Shown here: positions 49,101 to 58,290 of the stretch, piece by piece | Layout: each line of letters starts with the position of its first letter | Numbering within the stretch: position 1 is the first letter of the stretch | Assembly: GCF_029873635.1 (NCBI RefSeq) | Contig: NC_080422.1 | Span: forward strand, 1,964,001 to 2,028,000 | Source: Malania oleifera | Lineage: Eukaryota > Streptophyta > Magnoliopsida > Santalales > Ximeniaceae | Direction of reading: 5' to 3' | Length of the DNA: 64,000 nt | Program-made: the position numbers and the translations under genes | Notes under the pieces: generated by a model | The model's input: only the letters and a program-made list of their open reading frames with translations | The model's database searches: none | What the model was told of the DNA's origin: nothing

Positions 49101-50585
49101 GAAAAGTTCTTTGGTGGGTTTTATTAAAAATAAAAAGGTGTATGTAGTAAGTATATTGATATCATTAAGGATATGTACGATGAAATTATGACTAGTGTAA
49201 GAACTATAGGTGGAGAAACTAGAGAATTTCCAATCACAATAGGCGTACATCAAGGATTTGCTTTGAGTCCTTACCTTTTTGCTTTAGTGATGGATTAACT
49301 GACTAGGAGTATTTAAAATGAGGTTCCATGGTGCATGTTGTTTGCATATGATATTGTATTAATTGATGAAACTAGGGTGGAATAGAGGTTAAGCTAAAAT
49401 TATGGAGAGAAGCTCTAGAATCTAGAGGCTTTAGGATAAGTAGAAATAAAACTGAATACATAAAATGTTATTTCAATAACAGTAGGACGAGTATTGGAGA
49501 CAAAGTTAAACTTGATGATAAAGAAATAAATAACACTTTTGGATTTCGATACCTTGGATCTATTATGCAAACTAAAGGAGAAATTGAAGAGGATGTAATG
49601 CATAGAATTAAAAAAGGTTGGGTAAAATGAAGAATTGTTTCAAGTGTGCTTTGTGATCGTAGAATACTCTTAAAATTAAAAGAAAAGTTTTATAGGACAG
49701 CTATAAAACCAGCTATGCTATATGGATCAGAATATTGGACAACTAAGGAACAACATATCCAAAAAGTAAAAGTTGTCGAGATGAGAATGCTTAGATAGAT
49801 GAATGGTATAACATTAAAGATAAATAAGGAATGAACATATTCGCAGTAAGTTGAGTGTAGCTCCTGTAGAATATAAAATAAGAGAGGGACGACTTAGATG
49901 GTTTGGGCAGTTGCAACATAGGCCACATAATGCGCTAGTGAGGAAGAGTGAGTTAGTTATCGTGAGGGATAGTAGAAGGGGTAAGGGTAGACTTAAAATA
50001 ACTTGGAATGAGATAGTGAGCAAGGATTTAATAGCTCTAAACTTGTCAAAAGAAATTGTCCATGATCGCATAAATTGGCGGAAAAAGATTCATATAGTCG
50101 ATCCCACCTAGTGGGACTTAAGGCTTGATTTTGTTGTTATTGTTGTTGTACCGGTCGAATACAAGATAAGGGAGGGTCGACTTAAATGGTTTGGACATTT
50201 GAAACGCAGACTATGAGGAGAAGTGAACCAATTATTGTTTCTGGCATAAAAAGGGTAGGGGTAAGCCTAAAATATCTTGGAATGAGGTTGTAAGGAAGGA
50301 ATTAATAGCCCTTAATCTAGTAGAAGAAAATGCTCTCAATCAGGTAAATTGAGAAAAAAAAACAAGTTCATGTAGCCAACCCACCTAGTGGGATTTAAGG
50401 CTTCTTGTTATTTTTGTTGTTGTTGTTGTCATTGTTTTTGTTATTGTTTTTGTTAATTTAATGTAGGCTCTAGCAACACCAACAATCTACTCAGGGTGGG
50501 AGACCTTCAAAGGCATCATCTCCAGATGTGCGTTCTTCATGTTTTGAATTTTTGACAGTTCAAAAATAGTTCCTTGTTCTTTTTC

Positions 50586-50616
<31 letters not shown>

Positions 50617-53600
50617 CTTTTTTTTTTTTTTTTTATTCATCGTTCTTTTGGCTAGAGATTTTGAAAAAAATTATTTGATTTATTTTGAGAAATTTGAGTT
50701 TGTCCTCGGTCGATGGAAATCTGTCAACCATTCCCTTTGTTAGAAATAAAGTAGGTTTTGTTTGTATATAGTTAGAAAGTGAGGGATATAATTGGAATGT
50801 ATTTTATTCATTAAATGTAATAGTATAAATAGTGATGTACAATACATTCACTTGACTTTTCGTTCATTTTGGAAAATAGAAGATACCTTCTTCAATTTCT
50901 TTGTTTGTTTACATGGTATCAAAACATTTTTCTAAGCGAATGCTCCCTTCGAAACTCCTCGGAGGCAATTGATCTCTTTAGCTGAAGCATATTCAGATCT
51001 TGCCTCTAAGGATTGAAGAGCCTCGGAGTGTTCGATGCACTATGTTAGATTGTTCAAATCATTTTTCTTCTAAAGCAACTCAACGAGGACCTTACTGAAC
51101 GAGATCAAATTCTGGACGTTGATTGGCACCTGAAACTCGTTCGAAATCGAGTTCGAATTTCTGTTCTGTTTGATTCTTCTTCTTTTTCTTCAGAAATTTC
51201 AGTTGGTGCTGCACATTTCTAGATCTGCTTTGTCTTCTTCTTCTTCAGAAATTTCTTTCTCTGATAGATGGCATTGTCTTTGATCAACGCCGAGTACTTT
51301 CTCTTGAGCGTCAAGTTCCAGTGGTTCTTGTCTCGTGTTATTAATCATTTGAGTTTGATTGAAGAGTTCGTCTTCTAAGGAACATGAGTTTCTTGAATTT
51401 GGGAGGAAGTTTTTCGAAGTCCTTTACTTCGATTTTGGTTTCTTTTTTTCTACTGCTGTGCTTCTCATCAATGGAGTCTTTTTCTTTGTTTTCTCTATTC
51501 AACGCCTCTGAGGATCCTACCAGTCCTTACTTCTTGCATCACGGCGACAATCCTGGTACAATTCCCGTCTCTCAACTTCTTTGTGGAGAAAACAATAACA
51601 CTTGGAGTCGTTCTATGTTAATGGCATTCAGTACAAAGAATAAGACTGCATTTGTTGATGGAATCCTTCCGAAACTTAATTCCTCAGATCCACTTTATTC
51701 TTCGTGGATTCGTTGTAATAATCTAGTTCTCTCTTGGCTTCTTAATTCTGTTTCAAAAGAAATTGCCACAAGTATCATCTTTAATGATATTATTGAAGAG
51801 GTTTGGAGTGATCTGATGGAACGTTTCTCTCAAGGAAACAGACCTCGAATTTTTCAATTGCAAAAATCTATAGCTTCCTTAGCTCAAGATCAGATGTCTG
51901 TAAGCCATTATTTTACTCATCTCAAAGGTTTATGGAGTCAATTAACCAATTACTGACCCCTACCAAGCTGTTCTTGTGGTGCCTTGAGGACTTTAGTCGA
52001 TTATCAGCAGCAGGAATATGTGATGAAGTTTTTGATGAGCCCCGATGAGTCTTATTCACCTATCTGTGGCCAAATCTTATTAATGGATCCGCTACCTCCC
52101 ATTAATAAGGTTTTTTCTTTGATTCTTCAAGAAGAGCATCAAGAAGGTATTTCCACCTCTGTTTTCCTACCTACAGCTGCTGCATTAGCCACCCATTCTA
52201 CTGATGTTAAACAACCTGGTAAGGCCAAAGAGAAACCAATCTGTAGCTATTGTAAAAAGATTGGTCATACAAAAGATAAATGCTATCGTCTTCATGGATT
52301 TCCACCTAGATTCAAGTTCACAAAGCCTCAGTCAGATTTTGCATTTGTCAATCAAGCTACTGCTATTTTTTTCACAAGAGCAACTCAGTGAAGTTCCTAA
52401 GATACCTATAACACAAGAGCAGTATCAGCAACTAGTTTCATTACTAAATTCCAATTCTTCCACAGACAAACTCGACAACACTACTTCTCACACTGCTGCC
52501 AACATGACAGGTGATCTTTCTCATTCAGTTTTTTCACCTCATCATTCAAATTTTTTTTCATCTTGACAATTTTATCTCATCCATCTTCAAATAATGTTTC
52601 CTGGATCTTAGATACAGGAGCAACTGCCATATGGTCAATTCCACTTCATATTTTACTTCTTTCACTCCAATATAAAATACACATGTTCATCTTCCCAATG
52701 GTTTCAAGGTTAATGTCACTCATATTGGCACCATAGCTCTAACCGATTCATTAATCCTCACCAATGTTCTTTGTATTCCATCATTTACTTGTACTCTCAT
52801 TTCAATCAGTAAACTAACTTCCTCACTCAATTGTTGTGTTCTTTTTTTGGCTCAACACTGTTTTGTTCAAGTCCTGCAAACTTGGAAGACGATTGGATGG
52901 GTAAACTATAGAATGGCCTATATTACATGGCATCCAGGTCATAGTGTACTGCTTCACCTTCTCTTGCTTCCTCTGTTTCATCTACTACAAATTGTTCTTC
53001 TTTTGATGTATGGCATTATCGTTTAGGACATGTACCAGCTTCCACGCAGCTTGTTTTACATAATTCTTGTCCTTCCATTTCTATTTCATCACATACTCAT
53101 TGTGATATCTGTCATTTTGCTAAACAGCAACGTTTACCTTTTTCAATAAGCGAGTCTTTTAGTTCCTCTATTTTTGAGATAGTTCATTGTGATATTTGGG
53201 GACCCTTCTCCATTGCTACTATAGAAGGTTTTAGGTCTTTTCTTACCATTGTAGATGATTTCAGTCGTTGTACTTCGGTTTATCTCATGAAAAATAAAGT
53301 TGATACTCATTTGCTTCTGAAAAATGTTTTTTCTCTTGTTCATACTCAATTCAATGCCATAATAAAAATCTTACGATCCGATAATGGTCAAGAATTTAGC
53401 ATGCCTGATTTTTATAGTTCTCATGGTTTCATTCATCAACGTAGTTGCACTTATACACCACAACAAAATGGCATTGTTGCGCATAAACAGAAGCACTTGT
53501 TACAAGTTGCTAGAGCCCTTCGTTTTCAGGCACATTTACCATTAACATTTTGGGGGGATTGTGTTCTAACAGCCACATATTTAATAAATAGAACCCCCAC

Positions 53601-56600
53601 TCCCCTTCTTTCTAATAGAAGTCCATATCAAGTTTTGTTTTCCAAATTACCTTCATACACTCATTTGCGTGTCTTTGGTTGTCTTTGCTATGCTACCATC
53701 ACTTCCCCAAAACACAAGTTTGACTCAAGAGCTCATAAGTGTCTTTTTCTTGGTTATCCCTATGGAGTCAAAGGTTATAAGCTACTTGATCTTCAATCTC
53801 ATATTTTTTTTATTTCTCGTGATGTTATTTTTTGTGAGTCATTTTTTCCATATAAAGCTACTTCCTCTTCTCCTTCTTCTCCTCCAACCACTAATAATAG
53901 TCTAGTTCTCCCTCTTTCTTTTTCAGATTCTCTTTCCACTTCTCTTCCCCCTTCTCCTTCTTCATCTCCTATAATTCCTACCTCTTCATCTCACATTTCT
54001 CCTTCTTTTCCTTCCCCTTCTACTGCACCTATTTCTCCTATTGTTCGAAGATCAACTCGGGTTAGATATCCTCCATCTTATCTACAGCAGTATCATTGTG
54101 ACTTACCACTTAATTCTCATCCCCATTCGGTCTCTTTCATGTCTGCAACCTCTACACATTGAGATAGTCCTTTTTCTTTATCTCATGTTCTTTCATATGA
54201 TCATTTATCTCTACCTCATCGTGCATTTACTATTTCTGTTTCATCATCTTTTGAACCCAAATTTTACCACCAAGCTGTCCAATATCCTCATTGGAGGGAA
54301 GCCATGTCTGCTGAGTTATCCGCTCTCAAGGCAAATAACACTTGGGTTCTCACTGTTTTACCTCCTAACAAACACCCTATTGGCTGCTAATGGGTGTTTC
54401 GCATTAAATATAAGGCAGATGGCACGATTGACAGGCACAAAGCCCGACTTGTGGCTAAAGGTTACACTCAAATTGAAGGTTTAGACTATTTGGATACCTT
54501 TTCTCCTGTTGCTAAAATCACTACCATTCAATGTCTTCTTGCCCTTGCCTCTATTCATCATTCGCATTTACATCAACTTGATGTAAATAATGCTTATTTA
54601 CATGGAGATCTTTTTGAGGAGGTTTACATGGTGCTGCCTCCTGGTTATGGCAGCAAGGGGGAGACACATGTTTGCAAATTACAAAAATCCATTTATGGCT
54701 TGAAGCAAGCTTCAAGACAATGGTTCAATAAGCTGTCCAGTTTTCTTCTTGAAAGTGATTTTGTTCAGTCCAAGAATAATTATTCTCTCTTCACTAGAAG
54801 AACTGGTGGTAGTGTGGTACCTTCCTAGCACTATTAGTGTATGTTAATGATGTACTAGTGGCTAGCAATAATCCTCAACAAGTGACAGAAATAAAAGAGT
54901 TGCTGCACAATAAATTCAGAATTAAAGACCTTGGTTTATTGAAATATTTTCTGGGCTTTGAAGAGGCTAGATCAGCCAAGGGAATTTATATTTGCCAAAG
55001 ACATTTTGCTTTAGATATTCTAAATGATACTGGTTATCTTGGTGCAAAACCAGTCAAACTTCCAATGATTTCCAATCTGAAGCTTAGACAATCAAATTTA
55101 GCTTTTCTTGATGATTCAACAAGCTACAGGAGATTGATAGGGAGGCCGCTATATCTTACTATGACAAGACCAGATTTATCCTACTCAATTCAAGTCTTGA
55201 GTCAGTTTATGGACAAACCGACACAAAGCCATATGGATGCAGCTTATTAGGTTCTAAAATACATCAAAGGGACACCAGGTCAAGGGATCTTCTTTCCTTC
55301 TTCTTCATCATTACATTTGAAGGCATATAGTGATTCAGATTGGGCATCTTGCGCTGACACAAGGCGTTCAGTCACTAGATATTGTGTTTTCCTTGGATTC
55401 AAGAAACAAAAAACTATTTCCAGGTCATCGGCGGAGGCTGAGTATAGGCCACTTGCATCTACAAGTTGTGAACTTGTATGGTTGATATCCTTGTTGAAAG
55501 ATTTTGGTGTTGATCATTAACAAGCAACTTTATTATTCTATGATAGTCAGGCAGCCTTGCATATAGCAACAAATCCAGCATTTCATGAGAGAACAAAACA
55601 TATAGAAATTGATTGTCACTTGGTGAGAGAAAAAATTCAGTTGGGGATCCTTAGAACACTACATGTCTCATCCAAGCATCAAGTGGCGGACATTTTGACA
55701 AAGGCTCTTGGAGTTGATCAATTTACTTATCTTCTTTCCAAGATGGGAGTGCATAATATACACTCTCCATCTTGAGGGGGAGTGTTAGAAATAAAGTAGG
55801 TTTTGTTTGTATATAGTAAGAAAGTGAGGGATATAATTGGAATGTATTTTATTCATTAAATGTAATAGTATAAATAGTGATGTACAGTACATTCACTTGA
55901 CTTTTCGTTCATTCTGGAATATAGAAGATACCTTCTTCAATTTCTCAGTTTGTTTACACCCTTTTAGGGGTTGGTAGGGAAAGATGCCTTGAATATTGAA
56001 CATCCTCTCTTCTTTAATGAAATTCTCTTCATATTATAAAAAATAATTGTATTGATTTTATCCAACTCTACACAGATCCAAATTTGAGGCCTGAAGTTCA
56101 TACTCCTAAACACAAAGTAACCAAACACCTCATATTCACACATATTTTCATTCCCCCTGCAATGGGAAAAATTCAACATTGCTTCAGTCTGTACCATTAA
56201 CATACCACATATGTCGAGAATTACTTTCATTGTCCAAATTACGACACCCACATTAATTCCAATTGGACAACGGTAATCTTCCCTAAACTCGAAACTTTAA
56301 AGCCATCGAAGAGCATGTATGAAAATAAATAATGAACTTAAGTTTTTTTTTTTTTTTTTTAAAAAAAGAAAGAAAAGAACTATGAATTTTACTTCCAATT
56401 TCTAAATTCTCAACGCCCATGTTAACTTTAGTTCTGCAATGGCGATCTTTCCCTGACTGCAAATTTTAGAGCTAACCCGAAAGCAGGCACGAAAAGAACA
56501 AATCAAAAGACAAAAGCGGAAAAGAACTATTAATTAAAAGGCTTTTCGTGGAGATTTTAGGAAGGATGGAACTAACCCGGCGAGAAATGCCATTGTAGGC

Positions 56601-56699
56601 CACCTTGTAATCCTTGTGAAGGACGTAAAGACCCACCGCCGAAGCAACCGCGGCACCGGCGAAGAACGAAGCGAACCTAACTCGAAGAACGTAACCCAT
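28148..56699 (-). CDS. Small membrane-anchored coiled-coil protein, two exons split by a 28.3-kb intron
   Basis: Exon 1 is 56699-56577 (41 codons, donor CGG|GTTAGT). Exon 2 is 28288-28148 (46 codons plus TAG, acceptor TTTCTCTAG|ATG). The junction is phase 0 and gives 87 residues. Exon 1 encodes [20 protein letters not shown] and continues through residue 27 as one membrane segment, then [13 protein letters not shown]. Exon 2 encodes [17 protein letters not shown] and then two LEKLK(D/E)(I/V)EA(T/A)KQ units, a short charged coiled coil. I recognise the combination as an uncharacterised conserved plant protein with this N-terminus and this tail, which is why I join the exons, but I know no function for it. 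The intron (56576-28289) is filled by retrotransposons, most in antisense orientation to the gene. A Gypsy LTR starts 207 bp upstream of the ATG. Whether the transcript is still spliced is untested. Confidence 0.8.
28289..30520. other. Left end of the giant intron, no certain element
   Basis: AT-rich sequence. Around 28630-29240 it has repeated GGGAATGGGATTC/GGAATCTC words that could belong to a degraded MITE, but I find no clean terminal repeats or target duplication. Confidence 0.4.
30525..30720 (+). mobile_element. LTR-family fragment (copy a)
   Basis: It begins TGATGGAGAACCACCAATGG and continues ATGTTTACAT and then GTAGCTACAG. The same 5' LTR block occurs at 31262 (plus), 36626 (minus) and 37540 (minus). 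Confidence 0.6.
30960..31215 (-). pseudogene. L1 LINE fragment (region after RT)
   Basis: The minus-strand frame reads [20 protein letters not shown], then FWWDII and [10 protein letters not shown]. This matches the conserved stretch downstream of the RT in plant L1 ORF2 (LFNKALLGKWLWRF, then PYGVGLWK). It lies between two LTR-family fragments. Confidence 0.75.
31262..31510 (+). mobile_element. LTR-family fragment (copy b)
   Basis: TGATATAAAGGATTACCAATGG, AGATGTTTATATTGTAGC and GGGGTTATTTTGTAATT match the LTR at 36066-36626. Like copy a, it ends with a CCCATTTTGG block. Confidence 0.6.
31800..33490 (-). mobile_element. Possible LTR region with minus-strand promoter
   Basis: A related phrase occurs at 31828-31865 (TCGGCCACTTGCAGAGGGCGG) and 32748-32780 (TCGTCCACTTGTAGAGGGCTG), with a third looser copy near 33430-33470. 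A minus-strand CTATAAAAGG box at about 33215-33224 precedes a leader-like stretch. The layout suggests a minus-strand LTR and start of an element, but I see no paired LTR or primer binding site. Confidence 0.3.
33585..33965. repeat. Polypyrimidine tract (low complexity)
   Basis: Nearly 400 bp of C+T-rich sequence with repeated CTTCTTC and CTCTTCTT words. The open frames across it are compositional. Confidence 0.85.
34050..36065 (-). mobile_element. Degenerate internal region of an LTR element, gag-like
   Basis: It lies directly downstream (minus strand) of an LTR and primer binding site. A weak gag-like stretch near 34860-34690 ([13 protein letters not shown], then FKKG and DEIRKHM) is visible across frames, but no intact frame remains. 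No RT was seen, so the 3' half is missing or unrecognisable. Confidence 0.45.
36051..36065 (-). other. Primer binding site
   Basis: On the minus strand it reads ATTTGGCATCAGAGC, a tRNA-Met-type site (TGGTATCAGAGC) with one transition, right after the LTR end CATCA. Confidence 0.7.
36066..36626 (-). mobile_element. 5' LTR of a degenerate retrotransposon, minus strand
   Basis: This 561-bp LTR begins TGATGGAGAACCACC (minus strand, 36626) and ends TTCGACATCA at 36066, next to the primer binding site. It contains repeated GGGTTATTTTGTAATTAT words and a purine-rich leader at 36090-36370. It heads the family whose other fragments are at 30525, 31262 and 37540. Confidence 0.7.
37420..37540 (-). mobile_element. 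LTR-family fragment (copy c)
   Basis: The minus strand reads TGATAGAGATCCCTCAATGG, then AACTTTAGATGTTTATATTG, which is the 5' block of the LTR at 36066-36626. It stops right where the Copia fragment at 37549 begins. Confidence 0.6.
37549..39060 (+). pseudogene. Copia element 3: RT and RNase H remnant
   Basis: Copia pol in shifting frames: [20 protein letters not shown] at 37670, [10 protein letters not shown], a decayed middle, then the catalytic region [11 protein letters not shown] at about 38250. There the first aspartate of YVDD has become asparagine (AAT at 38263-38265). Fragments of RNase H follow to about 39060. Gag, protease and integrase are absent. Confidence 0.8.
39061..39685 (+). 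mobile_element. Copia element 3: 3' untranslated part and polypurine tract
   Basis: Non-coding, ending in AAGTGGGGGAT at 39675-39685, a polypurine tract directly before an LTR start. Confidence 0.6.
39686..40067 (+). mobile_element. 3' LTR of Copia element 3
   Basis: It begins TGTTGGAATATC right after the polypurine tract and ends TTTGTTTCA near 40067, about 382 bp. The 5' LTR is missing. Confidence 0.65.
40077..41425 (+). pseudogene. RTE-type LINE copy A (RT region)
   Basis: It starts in the segment between endonuclease and RT (matching 42440-42550 of copy B) and runs through the [23 protein letters not shown] and the catalytic [12 protein letters not shown] at about 41035-41070, with the aspartates intact. 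It breaks off in the C-terminal LEYWATKK region at about 41425, directly against copy B. Many stops and shifts are present. Confidence 0.85.
41427..42557 (+). pseudogene. RTE-type LINE copy B, 5' part (endonuclease)
   Basis: Remnants of the apurinic-type endonuclease appear in order: [31 protein letters not shown] and [11 protein letters not shown], then [17 protein letters not shown] and CKVIPGESL. Frames change often. The copy is interrupted at 42557 by a full-length Copia and resumes at 48475. Confidence 0.85.
42558..42893 (+). mobile_element. 5' LTR of Copia element 1
   Basis: 336 bp, TGTTATGAAAAG to TTTACAACA. CCCTATAAAAG at about 42635 is the TATA box. It is preceded by the target duplication AAAGT (42553-42557). 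It differs from the 3' LTR at roughly one site in nine or ten by eye. Confidence 0.93.
43430..44434 (+). pseudogene. Copia element 1 gag (broken)
   Basis: It starts [20 protein letters not shown] at 43430. The gag core continues in a second frame ([35 protein letters not shown]) and a third frame holds the zinc-knuckle remnant [11 protein letters not shown] near 44215. Frameshifts fall near 43680 and 43960. Confidence 0.85.
44435..46655 (+). pseudogene. Copia element 1 protease-integrase region (broken)
   Basis: A degraded protease region (44520-44860, with [17 protein letters not shown]) is followed by the pre-integrase stretch near 45000. The integrase core is at 45180-45670 ([29 protein letters not shown]). 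Its C-terminal part continues in another frame at 45586-45939 ([12 protein letters not shown]). The linker to the RT (45946-46550) is repetitive and broken. Confidence 0.85.
46560..48111 (+). pseudogene. Copia element 1 RT and RNase H (broken)
   Basis: RT blocks appear in order: [32 protein letters not shown], then [11 protein letters not shown] at 47093-47125 with both aspartates intact. RNase H remnants follow (47560-48111), ending [12 protein letters not shown] and NLFTKTLP. Stops occur after 46884, near 47020 and at 47397. Confidence 0.9.
48137..48474 (+). mobile_element. 3' LTR of Copia element 1
   Basis: 338 bp, TGTTATGAAAAG to TTTACAACA, following the polypurine tract and followed by the target duplication AAAGT. 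Confidence 0.93.
48475..50145 (+). pseudogene. RTE-type LINE copy B, 3' part (RT to 3' end)
   Basis: It resumes after the Copia with [16 protein letters not shown], then the RT ([17 protein letters not shown] at 48680, [11 protein letters not shown] near 49230). The catalytic motif FVDD is altered to FAYD (TAT at 49347-49349). The C-terminal tail ([18 protein letters not shown], then [11 protein letters not shown]) is intact from 49851 to 50111. The 3' end is CCCACCTAGTGGGACTTAAGG plus a TTGTTGTT tail. Confidence 0.88.
50148..50455 (+). mobile_element. RTE LINE copy C, 3' end only
   Basis: Immediately after the tail of copy B, a second 5'-truncated 3' end starts at GTCGAATACAAGATAAGGGA and ends CCCACCTAGTGGGATTTAAGG plus a TTGTTGTTG tail. 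The result is two LINE 3' ends in tandem. Confidence 0.85.
50576..50632. repeat. (CTTTT)n and poly(T) tract
   Basis: Simple pyrimidine repeat within the intron. Confidence 0.95.
50738..50913 (+). mobile_element. 5' LTR of Copia element 2
   Basis: A 176-bp LTR, TGTTAGAAATAA to TTTGTTTACA, with TATAAATAG at about 50823. Target duplication CCCTT is at 50733-50737. It differs from the 3' LTR at six positions. Confidence 0.96.
50914..50925 (+). other. Primer binding site of Copia element 2
   Basis: TGGTATCAAAAC follows the LTR directly. It resembles the tRNA-Met complement TGGTATCAGAGC. Confidence 0.8.
51384..52391 (+). pseudogene. Copia element 2 gag (one stop)
   Basis: The gag frame has [19 protein letters not shown] at about residue 50 and [14 protein letters not shown]. 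The frame continues past a single TGA at 51954-51956 into [12 protein letters not shown] and a zinc knuckle [14 protein letters not shown] at about 52240. An earlier MSFLNL start at 51384 gives a long hydrophobic N-terminus. The methionine at 51471 (MESFSLF) is an alternative. Confidence 0.88.
52392..54162 (+). pseudogene. Copia element 2 protease and integrase
   Basis: The protease region (52560-52900) is shifted. The integrase zinc-finger region reads [10 protein letters not shown], then [14 protein letters not shown] (53010-53150). The core runs in one frame through [28 protein letters not shown] and [13 protein letters not shown], where the usual glutamate of the catalytic DDE triad is not obvious. 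A serine/proline-rich linker (53860-54060) leads to the RT. Confidence 0.88.
54180..55775 (+). pseudogene. Copia element 2 RT and RNase H
   Basis: RT blocks appear in order: [49 protein letters not shown] and [14 protein letters not shown]. The catalytic motif reads [10 protein letters not shown], with asparagine (AAT, 54846-54848) for the first aspartate. RNase H follows: [29 protein letters not shown], and at the end [13 protein letters not shown]. Stops occur at 54388, 54826, 55248 and 55518. Confidence 0.92.
55783..55958 (+). mobile_element. 3' LTR of Copia element 2
   Basis: 176 bp, TGTTAGAAATAA to TTTGTTTACA, followed by the target duplication CCCTT. Confidence 0.96.
55964..56576. other. 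Right end of the giant intron
   Basis: Unique AT-rich intron sequence between Copia element 2 and exon 1 of the small membrane-protein gene. It contains a poly(T) tract near 56345. No element was recognised. Confidence 0.6.
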
Positions 56700-56905
56700 T
56701 TCGGAGTTCAGATCGGTTTTATTTGTGAATCTGATTTTCTAATATTAAGATTTCTCTGTTCGACAAAATGACTCACAGAGAAGACACAACGCAATGCCGT
56801 ATGCCCGCGTGGCTCGGGAAGACAGTGGAGAGGACAGGAGGCTTGTGAAATTATGAGTGTTAAGATTCGCACACCGCCAGAGTCCTAAATGGTGGAAAAG
56901 CAATG

Positions 56906-58290
56906 TGTCACGACCCCAAAAGAGAAAGAAATTTAGAAAGGGTATCACCTAGTCTTCGTCAACAAATGTTCCTCTAGGTCTCGTCAACGAAGTACACATA
57001 TCTTGTCGACAAGAAGATACCGAGAGTTAGAGAATTTCAGGTTCATAGACGAACCAATCTCCTCGTCGAAGTGCCTTCATGGGTTCGTCAACGAATCACT
57101 TGAACTCGTCGATAAACGTCGGCCTATAAATAGGAAATTCGCCATTTTCAACGGGAATTTCTCTCTCCTCTCGTTCTCTTTCTCTCCCCTATGGTTTTTC
57201 TTATCTCTCTCTCTCTCTCTCTTCGATTTCAGCTTCGTTCTAGCCTGAATAAACGATCAGGAATCACTACGAAGTTCGTGGGAAGATTCTCTACAACTTA
57301 ACCGGAGCGGATTGTTGGTTTTGAGTAATTGGGCATCACTCCAAAATCGGGGTAAGTAAGTTATTTTAGGATTTTATGAGCTATTTGAAGTATTCGGAAC
57401 CTAGGAAGTGTTAAATAAGAATTATTCTAGGAGATGAGTTGATTGATCTAGGAAGAATGTGATTTTTAGAATTTTGAATTTCGGACGCCGCGGGCGTAGG
57501 ATTTTGGCTTTTAACGGACCTCTTACTAAGTCAGGTAAGGAGAATAAATTATAACAGTATTTTAAAAATTGTGGGTTGAATAAATATGTGAAACTAGTGA
57601 TATGATATTTTAACTGTATATATTATGATATGAATAACAGACAAAACTGTGTGGCATATGAGTTATACTAAGAACGTGTTTGACACTAGGTTGTGTGATC
57701 TGCATGATGAATTATGAGAATATGAAGTAAACATATATTAAAATGTTTTTGTGCGGAAGAGAATATAAGAGAAACCCAATGTGTTTTGGGATTTGAAAGT
57801 TATGAAATGATGAATTATGTTTTATTGAGAAATGTTGAAATATGCGAAACGTGAAATATACTATTATGAGAATGGAATGTGTATTGAAAAGATGAGAAAG
57901 AAATAGAAAATGATGAGAATATTGAAATGTGATATATACCATTATTAGATGAGATATGAATACTGAAATATGAATATGAAAATATGAATATTGCAATGTG
58001 ATTATTGCAATAAGAATGTTGAAATGTGAACACTAAAATGTGAATATGAAAATATGAATGTTGCAATGTGAATATTGCAATATGAATGTTGAAATGTAAA
58101 TACTAGAAATGTGAATATTGTAATAAGAATACAGTGATGTAAATAATGAAATGTGATAATAAGAACCCTGATGGACGATTGTTGATAATGAGCACGGTAC
58201 CGATGCTAGCGGATGATAAGTGCAACCCCACGGTCTTATGGAGAGTGTGGTGTGGTAGTCTAATGAACCAGTGAGAATGGTAGTTTTATG
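56906..58290 (+). mobile_element. Gypsy LTR, plus strand, truncated at its 3' end
   Basis: It begins TGTCACGACCCC and carries about seven TTCGTCGACGAA-like palindromes at 56955-57125, then CCTATAAATAGG as the TATA box and a CT-rich leader. Its U5 contains a minisatellite and the block GCACGGTACCG, also found in the opposite LTR. It lacks the usual TGTGACA end and meets a minus-strand LTR near 58290. Confidence 0.75.
57910..58165. repeat. Degenerate minisatellite in the LTR
   Basis: Some ten or more variants of TATGAATATTGAAATGTGAA follow one another, with GAATGTTGCAATGTG as a common variant. Confidence 0.85.

Larger units (their letters stand above)
50738..55958 (+). mobile_element. Full-length Copia element 2
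   Basis: A 5221-bp element with two 176-bp LTRs, target duplication CCCTT on both sides (50733-50737, 55959-55963), a primer binding site and a polypurine tract (CTTGAGGGGGAG, 55771-55782). All Copia domains are present but broken. About 3.4% LTR divergence makes it the youngest dated element in the window. Confidence 0.96.

Noticed and set aside
53669..53905. Second frame within the Copia 2 integrase region, hydrophobic
   Set aside because: Out-of-frame shadow of the integrase C-terminal part.
56955..57125. Regularly spaced short repeats resembling a CRISPR array
   Set aside because: They are degenerate palindromes in the U3 of a plant Gypsy LTR, seen in three LTRs. Spacing and sequence vary and no cas genes exist in this nuclear DNA.
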